Shown: positions 32,772-45,807 of the stretch, one piece after another | How the letters are laid out: the number at the start of each line of letters is the position of its first letter | Position numbering within the stretch: the stretch's first letter is position 1 | Source: Heterostelium multicystogenum | Taxonomy: Eukaryota > Evosea > Eumycetozoa > Acytosteliales > Acytosteliaceae | DNA: 64,000 nucleotides | Assembly (NCBI GenBank): GCA_003667245.1 | Contig: RCNN01000510.1 | Span: 1-64,000, forward strand | Reading direction: 5' to 3' | Notes under the pieces: model-generated | Databases searched by the model: none | What the model was told of the DNA's origin: nothing | What the model saw: the letters and a program-made list of their open reading frames with translations, nothing else | Translations under genes and position numbers: made by a program

Positions 32772-35063
32772 TTAATAAGTAAGGTAGTTGAATGTGAAGT
32801 GAAATTGTTTAACCTCTAGAAGAAAATCCAATTCTGACAGTTCGGGGAACGCTTCTTTTAGCATTTGACCATTTACTCTCAGTAGCACCCTTGTTTTTTG
32901 GTAAGTTGAAATGGATTTGTCGAATGATCCGAACCAAATGAATGGATCACCTCCCTTTAAATTTGGTACTTCTAAAATAGCAGAGATAGCATCAGAATGA
33001 TTTCCTTTGATCTCACTTGTGACGTCTCTAGTTCTAGGCTCCCATGATCTAACAACAATATCCCATGTCGATGACCACATTTCTCTTCCAATTGGTGCCA
33101 GCACAAATATTTTATCCCAACCAGCATTCTCTATTTTATGTACTAATTCATATGTCTATAATAATAAAAAAAACTAGTTAGTATCTGTTTCTCATGCATT
33201 GATCCTAATATAATCTAAATACATTTGCATTTAAAATTTGGAAAGTTCCTTCATCACCACCTATCCAAACTGCCTCGTAATCTTCAAACTCGATATAAGC
33301 AATACGTTTTGGTCTCTTCTCATGTAATTTCGGTTTTGTGCAGAATCTCCTTTGTCTTTGCATCATAAATGTATAATAGTTTGTTCGAGGAACAACCCCA
33401 AATTCTATTCTTCCAACTTTACAAAGCGCCAAAATAAAAACGTTTTGATTGAAAAGATCTGTTCCAATAGGCTTTATGGGTTGATCTGGAACCTCTTTTG
33501 GTATATCTTTGAGTGAATAGATGCTCATCACTTGGTTTCCACCAACCCATATGTCACCATGTTGTGCGACTCAGTAAGTGAGTATGCTTCTCCTGGGGCT
33601 TCTCCTATCATCTTTCCTTCTGGAGACCAAATTGAAACTGACTGTGATGTCGCCACCCAGATTGTATCATTACTAGCACAAATCATCGAGTAAATGAGGG
33701 CACCTTGTTCACATACATTGAACTCATTGATAAGTGTAGAAGTTTGCGAGTCCCAAACCTTTAGCAAACCAAGAGTATCTAGGGAACAAACTTTTCTCTC
33801 TTGATCTATTAAAGCCAACCACTGAACCGACTTTTTATGTCCCAGCATCTTACTCTGAAGATAGAGCCTTCCATTGAATGCTGTTGGAACTGGCTCTTCA
33901 AACAGTTCATTGTAATGTGTAATTAAATTCTCCCGCCAAAACATTTGACTTTCTCACTTGTTGCCTGGAGCTGATTCATATCCAACTGGCCAACCTCTTT
34001 TTCCAAAATAGATTTGGGCCAAATATTCTACCGAGATATTGAATAGTTCATGAGATTGACATGTGAAATTTGAAGCAACAAATGTCAAAAAAGTGACACA
34101 AATGTTGGATGAGTTGTCTATTATTTGGTGGTAACATTGAAAGTGTTTTCTTTATCATATCATATGATGAGCATTTAGTTATTTGATCTATTTATGTTTT
34201 TTTGAGAACTAAAATTAACATTACTGAAAAAAATATATTGTTTTATAGGATATATACCTGATGATGCCAAAAATAGTTCATATAAATCATTGGTGCAAAT
34301 TGGTTCTGGTAGTTCTCGTAGGAATATCTTTAGTAATCCGGTTACAAGGTGTGGATTATCATCCTTGGAGAACTGTAATTCACCTTTGTCAATTGAAGCT
34401 TTTCTTGCAACCAAAATCAGCTTGACTACTGGATATACGGAATATTCCCTCTACATCCAATGCATGTACAAACAAATGCTAAAAAAAACAAAAAGGAAGA
34501 GTTAGATAAATAAAATTGTTTGCAAATAAATATTAAATAAAATGATTTACTTTTAGAACATGTTTCATAAATATTGGTATTTTAGTAGTAGTATCGGATT
34601 TCTGACGATCCATAAGCGTATCTAAGTTTACTCCAATGTTTTTAGGTCCACCACTGCCTCTTTACTTGATTTCTAGAATGAATATAATGATTTAAGCTGA
34701 GTTGTGAAAGGTTTTTAGCAATCAACACGTTGGTTGTCGATGAAGAAGCAGTAGACAACACCATATTTCTTTTTGATTGATTCTTCTTCTTTCTTTGCTT
34801 TCGACTAGAAAAATCAATGAAAAAAAAAAGTTAAAAAAGATTCTTGTAGGAATATGTATCTTACTAGATGTAAACTCCGAAGCCCACCATCTTGAATAAA
34901 TATTTACATTTATTTTATTAATAAAGGATTTCAAGTTCTCTTGAGTACCATCTATAGATTTTTCATATTGTACACCGTTGGCCTCGACCACAATTCTGAG
35001 TTTGATTTTGGTCTTTGGTGGGCCCTGTGGCAGGGCAAGATATTGGTCAATGTCCAAGCCCAT
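32772..35063 (-). CDS. RhoGAP domain plus beta-propeller protein
   Basis: The start at 35063 gives MGLDIDQYLALPQGPPKTKI, an N-terminal domain of unclear family. A RhoGAP segment follows (HLVTGLLKIFLRELPEPICT, about 34345), with the end of the GAP region near 33960. A WD40-like propeller then runs through SVQWLALIDQERKVCSLDTL, VWIGGDEGTFQILN and IWFGSFDKSI. RhoGAPs switch off Rho GTPases. The key arginine finger falls near the missing exon joint and I could not verify it. Frame breaks at about 33945 and introns at about 33160-33215 and 34175-34240 are seen. It ends with a poorly supported tail. Confidence 0.7.
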
Positions 35064-35383
35064 TACTATCTGTGTATGAGTAAGTAGACTGCTGTAATCA
35101 AAACTGCTGAATATTGTAACTTGAAATTTGAGTTTTGATTGTAATAAAAATATGTTTAGGTGATGGAGCACTTGTGTAATAATAGTAGTTTTATTTTGTT
35201 TTACTTTGACTTAATGATTTGATAAAATAAATTAAAAAAAATAAATTAAAAAAAATCAATTTTTATCATCAAAATGATGTTTTGGAGTTATCGATCGATA
35301 TGGGGTGACGCCAATTACAATAGGAGGAAATGGAAATTGTGGTGTTGAAAAAATACCACACAATTAATTAAAACAATATTTTA

Positions 35384-36090
35384 TTAAATCAAATCTTTAT
35401 CAGATGAGACGGAATTTGAAGATATAGCTGCAGATATCTTAGAAGTGGGTATTTTGTTAACATCATTAATATTTTCAATATGTTTTTTATCTTGTTGTTT
35501 GCTGCTGTTGTTGTTGTTGTTGATGTAACTTTTGTAGATTTTTCAGTTTAATCTTTTCTGCCTTTTTAAATTGTTTCCACTTCTCATTTTCAGTACCAAA
35601 TCGATTGGCTACAATCTTGTATTTACGGTCTGGGTCTAATGGCTCTACAAGCTCACCATTCTTTGTGAATGATATAATACGATCCTTATCATCCATTAAA
35701 ACACTGTACCTTCCAAATGTTTGTGGAAGTTCAGGTTGTGGGTTTCAATCCACATGTCTTTTCCTTGGAAACCCAATCTGACTCGTGTCATTGTATCATT
35801 GTCAGCTGAAAGATGTTGGAAGCTTACTATATTTTCCTCGTCTCCGACTGGATTTGCTTGAGCTATCTGATGTACAAACAATCAAAGCAAAGTATTTCAA
35901 AACAACTACTTAAAGTTGAAAAGAAAGACTTTAAACAACTAAATATTGAATGTTGTTGTTGTTGTTGTTGTAATTGCTGTCTTCCTAGAGTATTCTTATT
36001 ATTTACATGATGTTGTTTTTGTATATTTTGATTATTTATATCATTTTCTAAAGGATCAAGCTCATCTTGTTTATCTTATTGAATACATCA
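35384..36090 (-). CDS. Uncharacterised poly-Gln protein
   Basis: Two Gln-rich stretches flank a conserved-looking core. The upstream exon reads LDPLENDINNQNIQKQHHVN then a Q run (about 36060-35950). The core reads ENIVSFQHLSADNDTMTRVR, WIETHNLNFHKHLEGTV and DDKDRIISFTKNGELVEPLD (35840-35640). A basic helix and a Q run follow. Correcting one A in the Q tract at about 35500 extends the C-terminus to SSNSVSSDKDLI, with a stop at 35384-35386. I do not recognise the core domain. The start is uncertain. Confidence 0.55.
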
Positions 36091-36179
36091 TTGTTTTTAT
36101 TCATATTATATACACATATTTATTAATAGATAGAAAAGATATTATTATAATGTTTTTTATTCTTTAGGAAAAGAAAATT

Positions 36180-37466
36180 TTGAAAATTTTTGTTTGCATT
36201 GCAATTCAATTTAATTATAATAAATACTTTAAAACTCTGAAGGGAAATTGAATAGTTTAAATACTAGTTGATCATTTGGTTAGTTTCTCTATTTGACAGT
36301 GGTTCAATATCATTTGATTGTACATACTTCTAGAAATTAAAATCTTGCCACACGCTAAACCTATACCTGTGATTGTTTTGAAGTAAGTAAATGTTAGATA
36401 TCAAATCACTATAATCAGTATTTATCATTTGTTTTTCATCAATATTTACTAAATGCAAACAGCTTATTAGCTTTATGTTTATCTTTTTTTTGCTTTTGAA
36501 AGAGGTCTTGATGGTTGATGCATCATGTATTATGTGTCTTGCTTCTTTTGTTCTAAATTAGAATAAAGGTTCTGATTTCATTCAAATAATGGGTTTGCTC
36601 TATGATGCTGCTGCTGACTTGGTTCGGTAGTTGCTTTTATTAAAGATAGATGTAAGATATTTAGATAATTAATAAATTGACCTATCGGACCAAAATTGTA
36701 AACTAAATCCTTGTAATGTTGATGAATCAAACAATCGACAGGTGTACGATGTAGTCTTTAACAAGTTGTTGGGCTAGCTAAAGTTGAGATAACATACTAA
36801 TTATGCTAAATGAGATGTAATTGGATTTTTCAAATGATCACCATCCTTTATGTTTTAACAAAAATGTTGCTTACAAATTTTTTAGTCATAAAATTCTCCT
36901 CAAACTTTTAATATGAAATAACCTGACAAAATACACATCTCGCTAGTTATTTGGTGATGGTTGATGAAGTGCATGATCGAACCCCACTATTTAATTTGCA
37001 CTCAGACTTTAACTAAAACATATGCCCAAGTTCCAAATAAACCCAATAAAAAACAAATGATTAAAACCTCTGTTCTTCTTTCATTTTGAAAAATACCAGT
37101 TATTTGATACCCCCCATCTCAGTATTAAACTGTACCGAATTTGTAGGTTAATTTTACAAACTTCATGAATATCATTCCGGAGCAAGAATATTTTATAATT
37201 TTTATTAAATTAAATGTTTAATTATGAACGATAGTTTGATTTGTAATAACATCAGAACTATCCCAATTAATAATTATAAATAGTGAGACTGATATTACTT
37301 TTTCAATTGCATTTCTTAAAACTACTCCCAATGTTGTTATAATAGTTATTAATATTATTATTATAATATATATATATATTCATTTGGTCGACCTCTTTAT
37401 TAGTCTTATTTATTTTAATTTTTTCAACATTATCATTTGTAAAATACACAAACCTAATCCTTTTTA
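36180..37466. other. Long intergenic region
   Basis: About 1.3 kb of AT-rich sequence with no ORF or RNA gene I can support. It presumably contains the promoter of the nucleoside transporter at its right end. Confidence 0.4.
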
Positions 37467-38979
37467 ATGGCTTATGAAAATAGCTTAGATACCTACGATA
37501 ACGAGGGTAATATCGACAATAAGAAGTCAATGGAAAATGATGAGGAATATCAACCTATAATTCATCAAAAACTTGTAAGTTTTTAGATTAGAATGGTAGA
37601 ATATATATATTTATGAAATATATTTTAATAACTCCTGTATTTAGGATATTAAAGTTGCAATCATTATGGTTATTTTGGGTACAGGATACCTTTTCCCATT
37701 TGAAAGTTACTTGCTATCAATGGATTATTTTACTATAATCTATCCAAAGTATAATATCTATTCATCGTTCCCTTTCATTTACATGGGTGCTATCTGTATT
37801 ACTTTTCTATTCTTTTTGAAGTTTCCCAATTTCAGCTCACACAAACGTCGTATGCTGTTTGGTTTTTCTTTTTATGCATTGATTATGGTCTTGGTTCCAA
37901 TCGTCAATCTCACAAATATTGCAGGAACTACCACAGCATATATTATAACTTTGTTACTCATCACTGCAACCGGAGTCGTCGATGGTTTTGTCCAAGGTAC
38001 TATTTATGCAATTGCCGGTATTATGGGTCCAAGATATACCTTATTTACTCAAACTGGGTAAGATTTAATTGAATTTAGAGTTCATTTAGAATTAGTTATT
38101 CATTTTAATTTTCAGTGTCGGTTTGGCAGGTATCATTGTAGTCATTACAAGAACTATTTCAAAGGTTTCTGTTCCCGGTAGTGGTAAACATGGTGTGTTG
38201 ATGTTTTTCTTGATTTCTGCCACCATTATCCTTTTCTGTCTGCTCTCTTTTATCTATTTGTTGAGGTTGCCTATTGCCAAAGTTTTGATTCAATCATCTA
38301 ATAGCCGAGATGAAGAGGATAAACCAAAGGTTGCTTTAATGCCAATTATCAAGAAAACTTTACACTTGGGATTGATGAACTTTTGGATATTTTTTATTTC
38401 TATGTTCATTTTCCCTGGTGTAGTCCTTAGAATCACAACTACTGAAATGGACCCAGGTTGGTTTGCCATTACTCTCCAAGTATGTAGTTTTACTTTATAT
38501 TCCACAGAACATGACTAACACTGCAACCATCCAGGCAACTTTACAACCTTTTTGATTTCATTGGAAAAACAATCCCAATCTTTATTCATCCAGATGGAAA
38601 AAATATTCCTCCAAACTCTGTACTATGGATTTTAACACTTGGTAGAACAATCTTTGTAGCATTCTTCTTCATGTGTGTTTATACCCAAGTGTTCAATCAT
38701 ATAGCATGGCCTATTGTATTTTTGATTATCTTTTCTTTCACAAATGGATATCTATGTTGTAAGTGCCCAATATAATAATATAATCCCTATATTCTTTTTT
38801 TATTTACTCAAGTACCTTTTTTTATAGCTGTTGTTGTATCCGAAGGACCAAGAAAAGTAAAGAGAGATCAAAAAGAATTGGCTGGTATATATATGACAAC
38901 AACATTGATTATTGGTTTGACACTTGGTTCGGTTGCAAACTTTATCTATTCGACTCTTAAGCCCCAAGTATGGCATTAA
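37467..38979 (+). CDS. Equilibrative nucleoside transporter (SLC29/ENT)
   Basis: An integral membrane transporter for nucleosides. A hydrophilic N-terminus (MAYENSLDTYDNEGNIDN) is followed by the ENT first helix GTGYLFPFESYLLSMDYF. About eleven hydrophobic helices can be counted over the exons. The conserved GFVQGTIYAIAG segment is at about 37985, and IGKTIPIFIHPD plus WILTLGRTIFVAFF lie at 38555-38660. Introns with GTAAG donors are at about 37575-37645, 38059-38115, 38480-38535, and 38758-38826. A frame break lies near 38545. It ends FIYSTLKPQVWH. Confidence 0.85.
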
Positions 38980-39111
38980 ACCAATAATAATCTAATATTT
39001 AAATCCAGTGAGACTCATCATCCAATTGTTTACTACCTGGAGTATTATTTATATTATAATATGTTAAAATATATATTAAATCATTATATATATTAATAAT
39101 CAATAAATACA

Positions 39112-39826
39112 TTAAGTAAGTCCGATTTCCTTACATACTTTTAATAAATGTTCAGATGAATTGCTGATTTCTTCAAGACAATCATTTTGATTCTGCATAG
39201 TTTTGATAGTATCTTCCAAACATGATATGATTACTTCTGAGAGATCTATTGTTTTAGAGATAGTACTATTGTATTTAAGTTTCTCAACAATATAGTTTTG
39301 ATCAATCTCCTTTCTCATTGTAGAGTACTCTATATTAGCTTGCTTTTTAAGGTTTTCAATTTGTATTATATGTAGAGGAGCTGCCTTGACTGGTGGTGAT
39401 TTAAAAGATGATGGTGGGTTGCTATTTGTATTGGGTTGTTGATTGTGTTTATGTATGATATCACGATTACAATCATTATCTTCATAATTTCCAAGGTTTG
39501 ACGTTAAAAAAGCTCTTCTCATCAAATACAACATTACTTTGGTTGTTTGGTTTAGTTATGATTTTTGATCTTTTACCCATACTAAATAAACCTTTTTTCA
39601 TTGATTCTTTTGAAATCCCAATTAATAATAGATTCATAACATCACAAAGTTAGTAGTTACTGTTGTTATCCAAAGGAGTAGATTTCAACATATGATTGGG
39701 TTCATTGTTTTTGATGATTGGTTTGTTTAATGATGATGATGGTTTCTTCTGAATAAGATTATCAGCGTTTTTGTTATTCTCAATATTGTCCTTTCTTTCC
39801 TTAAACGATTTAATTTTATCCATCAT
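39112..39826 (-). CDS. Small Ser/Asn-rich protein with C-terminal coiled coil
   Basis: Starts MMDKIKSFKERKDNIENNKN at 39826 and ends LLKVCKEIGLT at 39115. The last 90 residues are predicted helical (QIENLKKQANIEYSTMRKEI, then EVIISCLEDTIKTMQNQ). The middle contains an in-frame stop near 39655 that may be an intron (GTAACTACTAAC) or an error, and a frame change near 39525. The family is not recognised. The size and helix pattern are like small tethering or BLOC-type subunits, but this is a guess. Confidence 0.45.
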
Positions 39827-39912
39827 AGGTTGGTTGTTGATTTGTTAATAGAACTATCGGTATTCTGATAGAAATCAAATAGTTGATTGAAGAAATAATA
39901 TGTTTTATTTTA

Positions 39913-42397
39913 TTATTTGCCAATTTTCAATCCAACAATTGAAATAAATGATTTTTCATCGTTTACATATAAAACATTGCTTTCTGTATATTGTTCAAGA
40001 CAACGTTCGAATTGTTTCTGTGTGAATCCAGCTGTCAGGACCATCTTGAGCATTGCTTGATATTCGACTTTTTTCTTTGATTTTATGCATTGATCACGAA
40101 TCAATGCATATATTGCAGCAATTGGATCTACTTTAACCTTCTTTTGGTCTGTTCTGATTGATGCCTTGGATACCCACATCAATCTCATTGCTTCTTCGAC
40201 ATCGGATTGCTCGACTATATCTTTAAATCTACATCTGGCTCTAGCCTGAGCTAATCTGAGTATTCCTAGCAATGTTCTAGCAGTAGTATAAGTGAGTGGT
40301 TCCTTTGATGTAGATTCATCTATTCTCATGGAAACATAGGATTCGACAATAAACTCTGTTAGTTGCTGTGGTACATGGGGTTGGTATTTTCTGGCTTGGC
40401 TGACAAAACAACGTATAAACTCTGGATCATATACTTCAATTTCAAGCTCAGGAGGTTTACTATTTTGGTGTACAAAAGTGACATGTTCTGATAGCAAACG
40501 ATCCATTTCCAAATCTGGCTTATCCACAATAAGGAAGAGTAAGTCAAATCTTGAGAGTAGTGATGGTGGCAAATTAAAGTTTTCATCTGGTTTCTTCTTA
40601 AAATTGTATCTACCAAATGCTGGGTTTGCTGCTGCCAATACCGAGGTACGGGCATTCAATGTTGTTGTAATACCTGCTTTGGCAATTGAAATTGTTTGTT
40701 GTTCCATCACTTCATGGATTGCAGTACGATCAGCATCCTCCATCTTATCAAACTCGTCTATACAACAAATTCCCATATCTGCCAGAACTAATGAACCTCC
40801 TTCCAACACATATTCACCGGTGACAGAGTCCTTGGTAACAGCAGCTGTCAGACCAACACCAGAGGAACCTTTACCCGAAGTATAAATTCCTCTGGGTGCA
40901 ATCTTTGCGATGTGTTTAAGCAGTTGGCTCTTCGCTACACCAGGATCACCCATCAAGCATATATTAATATCACCACGAATGGTCATTCCATCAGGCATCT
41001 TCTTACAAGCTGCACCGATCATCTGTAGCAACAATGCCTTCTTTACATCGAGATGACCATAGATTTCTGGAGCAATCGACATTGCAAGTCTTTCATATAT
41101 ATCGGTGTCCTCTATCTCCTTAATAGCATCCTCCATCTCTGGTGTCATTTGATATTGTTCATATGTCTTTTTATGCTGGACAATACGCATCGCTTCTACA
41201 TAGGTATCGGCCAACAAACCAGCACGCATTGCCTTGTGTCCTGTATATGGTGTTGGTAAGAACACTCCAAACAATGTAACCATATCACCAGCTGATACCT
41301 GACGGGTCAATTCACCTCGCACAAACACCTTGATTGTTCGAGGTGTATGTCCCATTGGCACATTCTCTGACTTTTCTTGTATCTTTATCTCCTGGAATTT
41401 AATATACTTGGAACCACGACTTTGCAGTGTCAAGCTACCAAACTTGTTTGTGTCACGACTACTATTATAGCACTCCACTGAATTACACTTGAGTATTGGA
41501 GTAAATTCACGAGAAGTAACCTCCTGGAACCACTCTGCATTGCAAGTGTCGCATGTATAGGCGGCAACAGTGACCATCGGTTTGACATCAGTTACACGAG
41601 TCACTATTCCCTCTAGTGTGATTAAACAACCTATATGCTCACTCTTGATCTCACGTATCATTGTGGGTTTGAATTGGTATGCAATACGTGGGACTATCAC
41701 TAGTTCAAAACGTCTAAGTAGGTCGGGTGGCAAAACATTGAGATGCTCATTCTTTTTTGGGCCAGCCTTCTTTCCGGCATCTTTGCTTAATTCTCTGTTT
41801 GGTTTGGGGGCATCAATACTTTGGGTAGATGCAATAATGTTCTTTGCACGATGTGCCATAATCAAATCGATGACGGTGTCGCTTGATTCACCAATAGTAG
41901 ACATCATTGCACTGCTAGAAAAATCATTCTCTGGTATCAACTCGTCCAATGCATTGGTAAACAAACGAATGTAACTCATCGTATTCGTTTCGATTCTCTT
42001 TACAAATTCACGGTCATTTGTATGTCTATATACATCCTCCAACTCTATCTCGAATAACTTTCGCTTCCTATCATATACTTCTTTCTGTGGCAATGTATGA
42101 ATACTGTTAGAAATATTATCATCGATTATCTCGACACCACTGTCAACATTGATACAAACAATCATAATCATATATTTATTAAGAACATCTCCATCTTTAG
42201 TCGGTGGTGATTTGAATTCCTGTAAGAAGCTCAGACACTTTTGAAAGTCTTGATCATAGATCTTTCTTAAATAGAATTTGTCTTTTTTGTGGTTGATTTG
42301 CATTGGCAGGCGCTTGTGTTGCTCCACCTCTTCCTCTACCTTTAAACGAGGTTCCACCTCTGCCACCTCTTCCTCTATTTGTAGTATTCTGACTCAT
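39913..42397 (-). CDS. mcm7: Replicative helicase subunit MCM7
   Basis: One of the six subunits of the MCM2-7 helicase that unwinds DNA at replication forks. The true start is at 42397, giving MSQNTTNRGRGGRGGTSFKG, an RGG-rich leader joined to FYLRKIYDQDFQ across one extra A in a six-A run (42283-42288). It has a C4 zinc segment (CDTCNAEWF...CNSVEC), Walker A GDPGVAKSQLLK, Walker B CCIDEFDKM and the arginine finger LLSRFDLLF. TRVTDVKPMVTVAAYTCDTC and GVFLPTPYTGHKAMRAGLL distinguish MCM7 from its paralogues. A winged-helix C-terminus follows. No introns are seen. Confidence 0.93.
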
Positions 42398-42597
42398 GAA
42401 ATATTTAAAGAAGTAATTAATTAACAAGCATAATACAACTTAATTTCAACAGAAATCACATTGTTGGACTTTCAAGATTTATCTAAATAAAGCCCGCCAA
42501 AATCAACAACCAAAAAATTCAAATTTAAATTACAATTCAATTAAAGTTTTGTTCAAGTTAGTTATTCATGTTTAGGGTTGATATATATTATATTGTT

Positions 42598-42619
42598 TTA
42601 CTAACTTATAAGTTAGTAA
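42598..42619. repeat. 22 bp perfect palindrome in MCM7 upstream region
   Basis: TTACTAACTTA is followed directly by its exact reverse complement. It lies about 200 bp upstream of MCM7, followed by ACAGTCAGTCACTCAGCCAC and then CCACTCAGTGG. It could be a dimeric factor site or an extruded hairpin. No function is shown by sequence. Confidence 0.6.
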
Positions 42620-43167
42620 CTTATAACGAGTAGTCAAACAGTCAGTCACTCAGCCACTCAGTGGTTTGATTAGTTTAATAATATCGCTAGTGATCTGACA
42701 GTAGACTACTCATGATGTTACCAATTCACTATACAATTTAACATTCTGAAGTTAATATCTATATATATATTTTATACGTTTGTTTTCTATCGTTTGTGTG
42801 TTGTGTTGATGATATCTATTTTCAAACTACTTTCACTACAACGTATGGTTAATCTCAAATTGAACGAGATATATTCAAAAACAAACAGCTATTTCTTAAT
42901 TGGATTTAAAGAGATTCATATTTTAACTTGATATAAAGGAATGGTCTCATGATCATTCAATACTTAAAAGAACATTCAATTATAATAATGTCAATTGCTT
43001 GAAGATGATTGACGCCAACCAATCCTAAGAATGTAAACTATTTAAAGGTGAACCAATTGTTATATTATTATCACTATTATTATTATAATAATATAACTTT
43101 TCTAATATATTTATTTATTATAAATTTAAAGATATTTCTAAACTATGGATGACGATATTTTCATATA

Positions 43168-43548
43168 GTATTTTTACTTTTGGTAAATCAAGAAAGATCA
43201 AGATATGGTCTTCAACCATTATACTCTGATGGAATCCTTCAAATCTGTGCCGCCATCCAATCAGATTACCAAGCAGCCATTAACACGATGACACACAACA
43301 ATCCAAGAGGCTCATTGCAACAAAGATCCAGTAACTTGGGAGGACAGTTTAATTATTGGGCCGAGAATGTAGCCTATGGATATAATACTGCCACCGAGGT
43401 TATGAATGGATGGATGAGATCTCCAGGCCACAGAAGGAACATTCTAACTCCTAATATCAATAGATTTGGTTGTTCCAAGTCCATATCAAGAAATGGTAAA
43501 CCTTATTGGACGCAATGCTTTGCACAATCAAACTCCAATGACTTTTAA
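43168..43548 (+). CDS. CAP/SCP domain protein, 5' exon not found
   Basis: A CAP (PR-1-like) domain: LVNQERSRYGLQPLYSDGIL, then MTHNNPRGSLQQRS, AENVAYGYNTATEVMNGWM, and SPGHRRNILTPNINRFGC. The CAP His and Glu residues are present. No ATG precedes it in frame; the open frame begins after a TAG acceptor at 43166-43168, so an upstream exon, probably with a signal peptide, is missing or unrecognised. CAP proteins are usually secreted. Confidence 0.72.
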   Translation, partial: VFLLLVNQERSRYGLQPLYSDGILQICAAIQSDYQAAINTMTHNNPRGSLQQRSSNLGGQFNYWAENVAYGYNTATEVMNGWMRSPGHRRNILTPNINRFGCSKSISRNGKPYWTQCFAQSNSNDF

Positions 43549-43831
43549 ATTAATTGTAAAAATAAATGTTTTTTTAAAAAGGAAATGATTTGCGAAGATA
43601 TTTTTAATTAGGGATGTGACCTTGATTAGTTTGTTTTGATTACTTTTCATTCCTCAAAAATAAATCAAACCCTCAGCTCCACAAATACAGAATGGTAGAT
43701 AAAAGACGATCTACAACACAGTGGCAACTCCAATAAACATCGACATAGTCATGTAAACTGTATGATACAACAATAACAATAAGCCTCTATCATTTATTTG
43801 GACTAATCATGTTGTTCTTGTTTATTCTCAA

Positions 43832-45745
43832 GTGTCATGGGGTAAGGCATTGTCGTTCGATGTAGAAATCAAGGATTTAAATGTAAATGTTCAGGTTCCG
43901 GAATGGAAGCTGCCAATACCTCTTATAACTCCAAAGAAAGAGGTGAATATCCTGAAAGGTTTGTCAAACATTAAAGTACCTGCTGGCAGTTTCTGTGCAA
44001 TTTTGGGAACTAGTGGTAGTGGAAAGACTACTCTACTTAATACACTTGCAGGAAGATGTGAAGAACTGGATGTTACTGGTGAAATTCTATTTAACGGACA
44101 CGCAGTTACTCCGATGGAGGCCAAGAAGTCAGTCGGATATGTCATGCAATCTGATCATCTACTTCCAAATCTTACTGTACGTGAAACACTCCGATACAGT
44201 GGAATGTTGCGTTTGCCAAGCCACTTGACAAAAGAAAAGAAACTCGAGATTGTAGAGGATCTGATCGGTGAATTAGCTTTGAGAGACTGCGCAGATCGAT
44301 TAATCGGAGGTCATGGAAAACGTGGTATATCTGGTGGTGAGATGCGTAGAGTGTCAATAGGTGTTCAAATGCTTTCAAATCCTGGAGTTCTATTTTTAGA
44401 CGAACCAACAAGTGGACTCGATAGTTTTACTGCACACAATCTAATACAAACATTGCTATCTCTCTCTAGACAAAACAAAACAATTATCTGTACTATACAT
44501 CAGCCACGTGCCGACATTTTTCAACTATTTGACTATGTATTATTACTTTCCAAAGGAAATGTAGTTTATTTTGGACCAACTCGAACAATTGTTGACCACT
44601 TTGCATCACTCGGGCATGAATGTCCTTATGATGTTAATCCATCCGATTTCTTCCGTAAGTAAAATTCATAAACAAATATTGAACAATAGACTAACTAACA
44701 ATACAATTATTTACTTTGATCTACAGTTGATTTGATAACTATTAACTATCAGACCGATAAATTGGAAAATGAATCAAAGGAAAGATTAAATAATTTAATA
44801 AGTGGTTTCCAAAGCTCACCAATTTACGAAGCAAATGTTTCAGAATCTACCCAATCCTACCAAAATGATAATAGAAAGTTTGAAATTGAATCAAGAAACA
44901 CCAACTATCTGTCACAAACATGGCTACTTTATCATAGATCAATGGTTAATATGGTAAGAGATAAGAGTGTAGTTACTGCTCGTTTGGTGGAAACAATCTT
45001 GATTGCTCTGATTTGTGGAGGTATCTTTTATAAACTTGGCGAAGATCTTTCTGGTATAAAATCACGTGTATCAGCATTCTATGTTGTAGTAATTCTCCAA
45101 CCATATCTAATTATCATTGCCAATATTCTTCAATATTCTGAAGAGCTACTAGTTTATGATCGCGAATACTACGACGGAATGTATCAAACACTACCATATT
45201 GGTTAGCTACCAAAGCTGCTTCACTACCATTCGAAGTGGTTACTGCCTTTATATTCTCATCGATATTCTATTGGATGGCCGACCTCAGACAATCTGCAGC
45301 ACACTTTTTCATTTTCTTTGTTTTTATGATGTTGGCTCAGTATTGCTCCGCATCTCTTGGATTCATGTCGGCATCAATGCTTCGTTCTTTTGCAGCTTCA
45401 TCTCTTATGGCGAATCTTCTAATGACATTCTGGGCAATTACAACTGGTTTCATTATTAACCCGGCAACATTCCCGATCTATATGACATGGGTGGGATACA
45501 CATCACTCTATCAATACAGCTATGGTGGTTTGGCCGCCAACGAATTTAAAGGAAATTCTTACCCATGTCCATATCCTCCAGGAACACCAGAGTGTACACT
45601 CTTTGATGGTGACGATATTCTTCAACGTTTAGAACTCAAGGTGAATGATATTTCAGTCAATGGCGCTGTCTTGGTTGCCATTTCAACCATCTTTAATTTG
45701 ATCTCACTTCTAGCATTGAGATTTATTTCTCACAGACCAAAGTAA
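43832..45745 (+). CDS. ABCG-type half-transporter
   Basis: Nucleotide-binding domain first (ABC2 order reversed), as in the ABCG family. Walker A is GTSGSGKTTLLN (about 44010), the signature is ISGGEMRRVSIG (44330) and Walker B is GVLFLDEPTSGLDS. An intron lies at 44656-44726. A six-helix membrane domain follows, beginning LSQTWLLYHRSMVNMVRD. A Cys-containing loop before the last helix (YPCPYPPGTPECTLF) is typical. The open frame starts without an ATG (GTG at 43832), next to an AAG acceptor, so a short upstream exon around 43690-43750 is likely. Substrate unknown. Confidence 0.9.
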
Positions 45746-45807
45746 TTAACTATCAATTTACTTCTACATCTTTTACGTAATAAACATGTGTATTTTATTT
45801 TATTAGT

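Noticed and set aside
33470..33482. TTATGGGT, reverse of the ACCCATAA upstream element of dictyostelid ncRNAs
   Set aside because: It lies inside a coding exon of the RhoGAP protein; a second match near 18500 is inside the kinesin.
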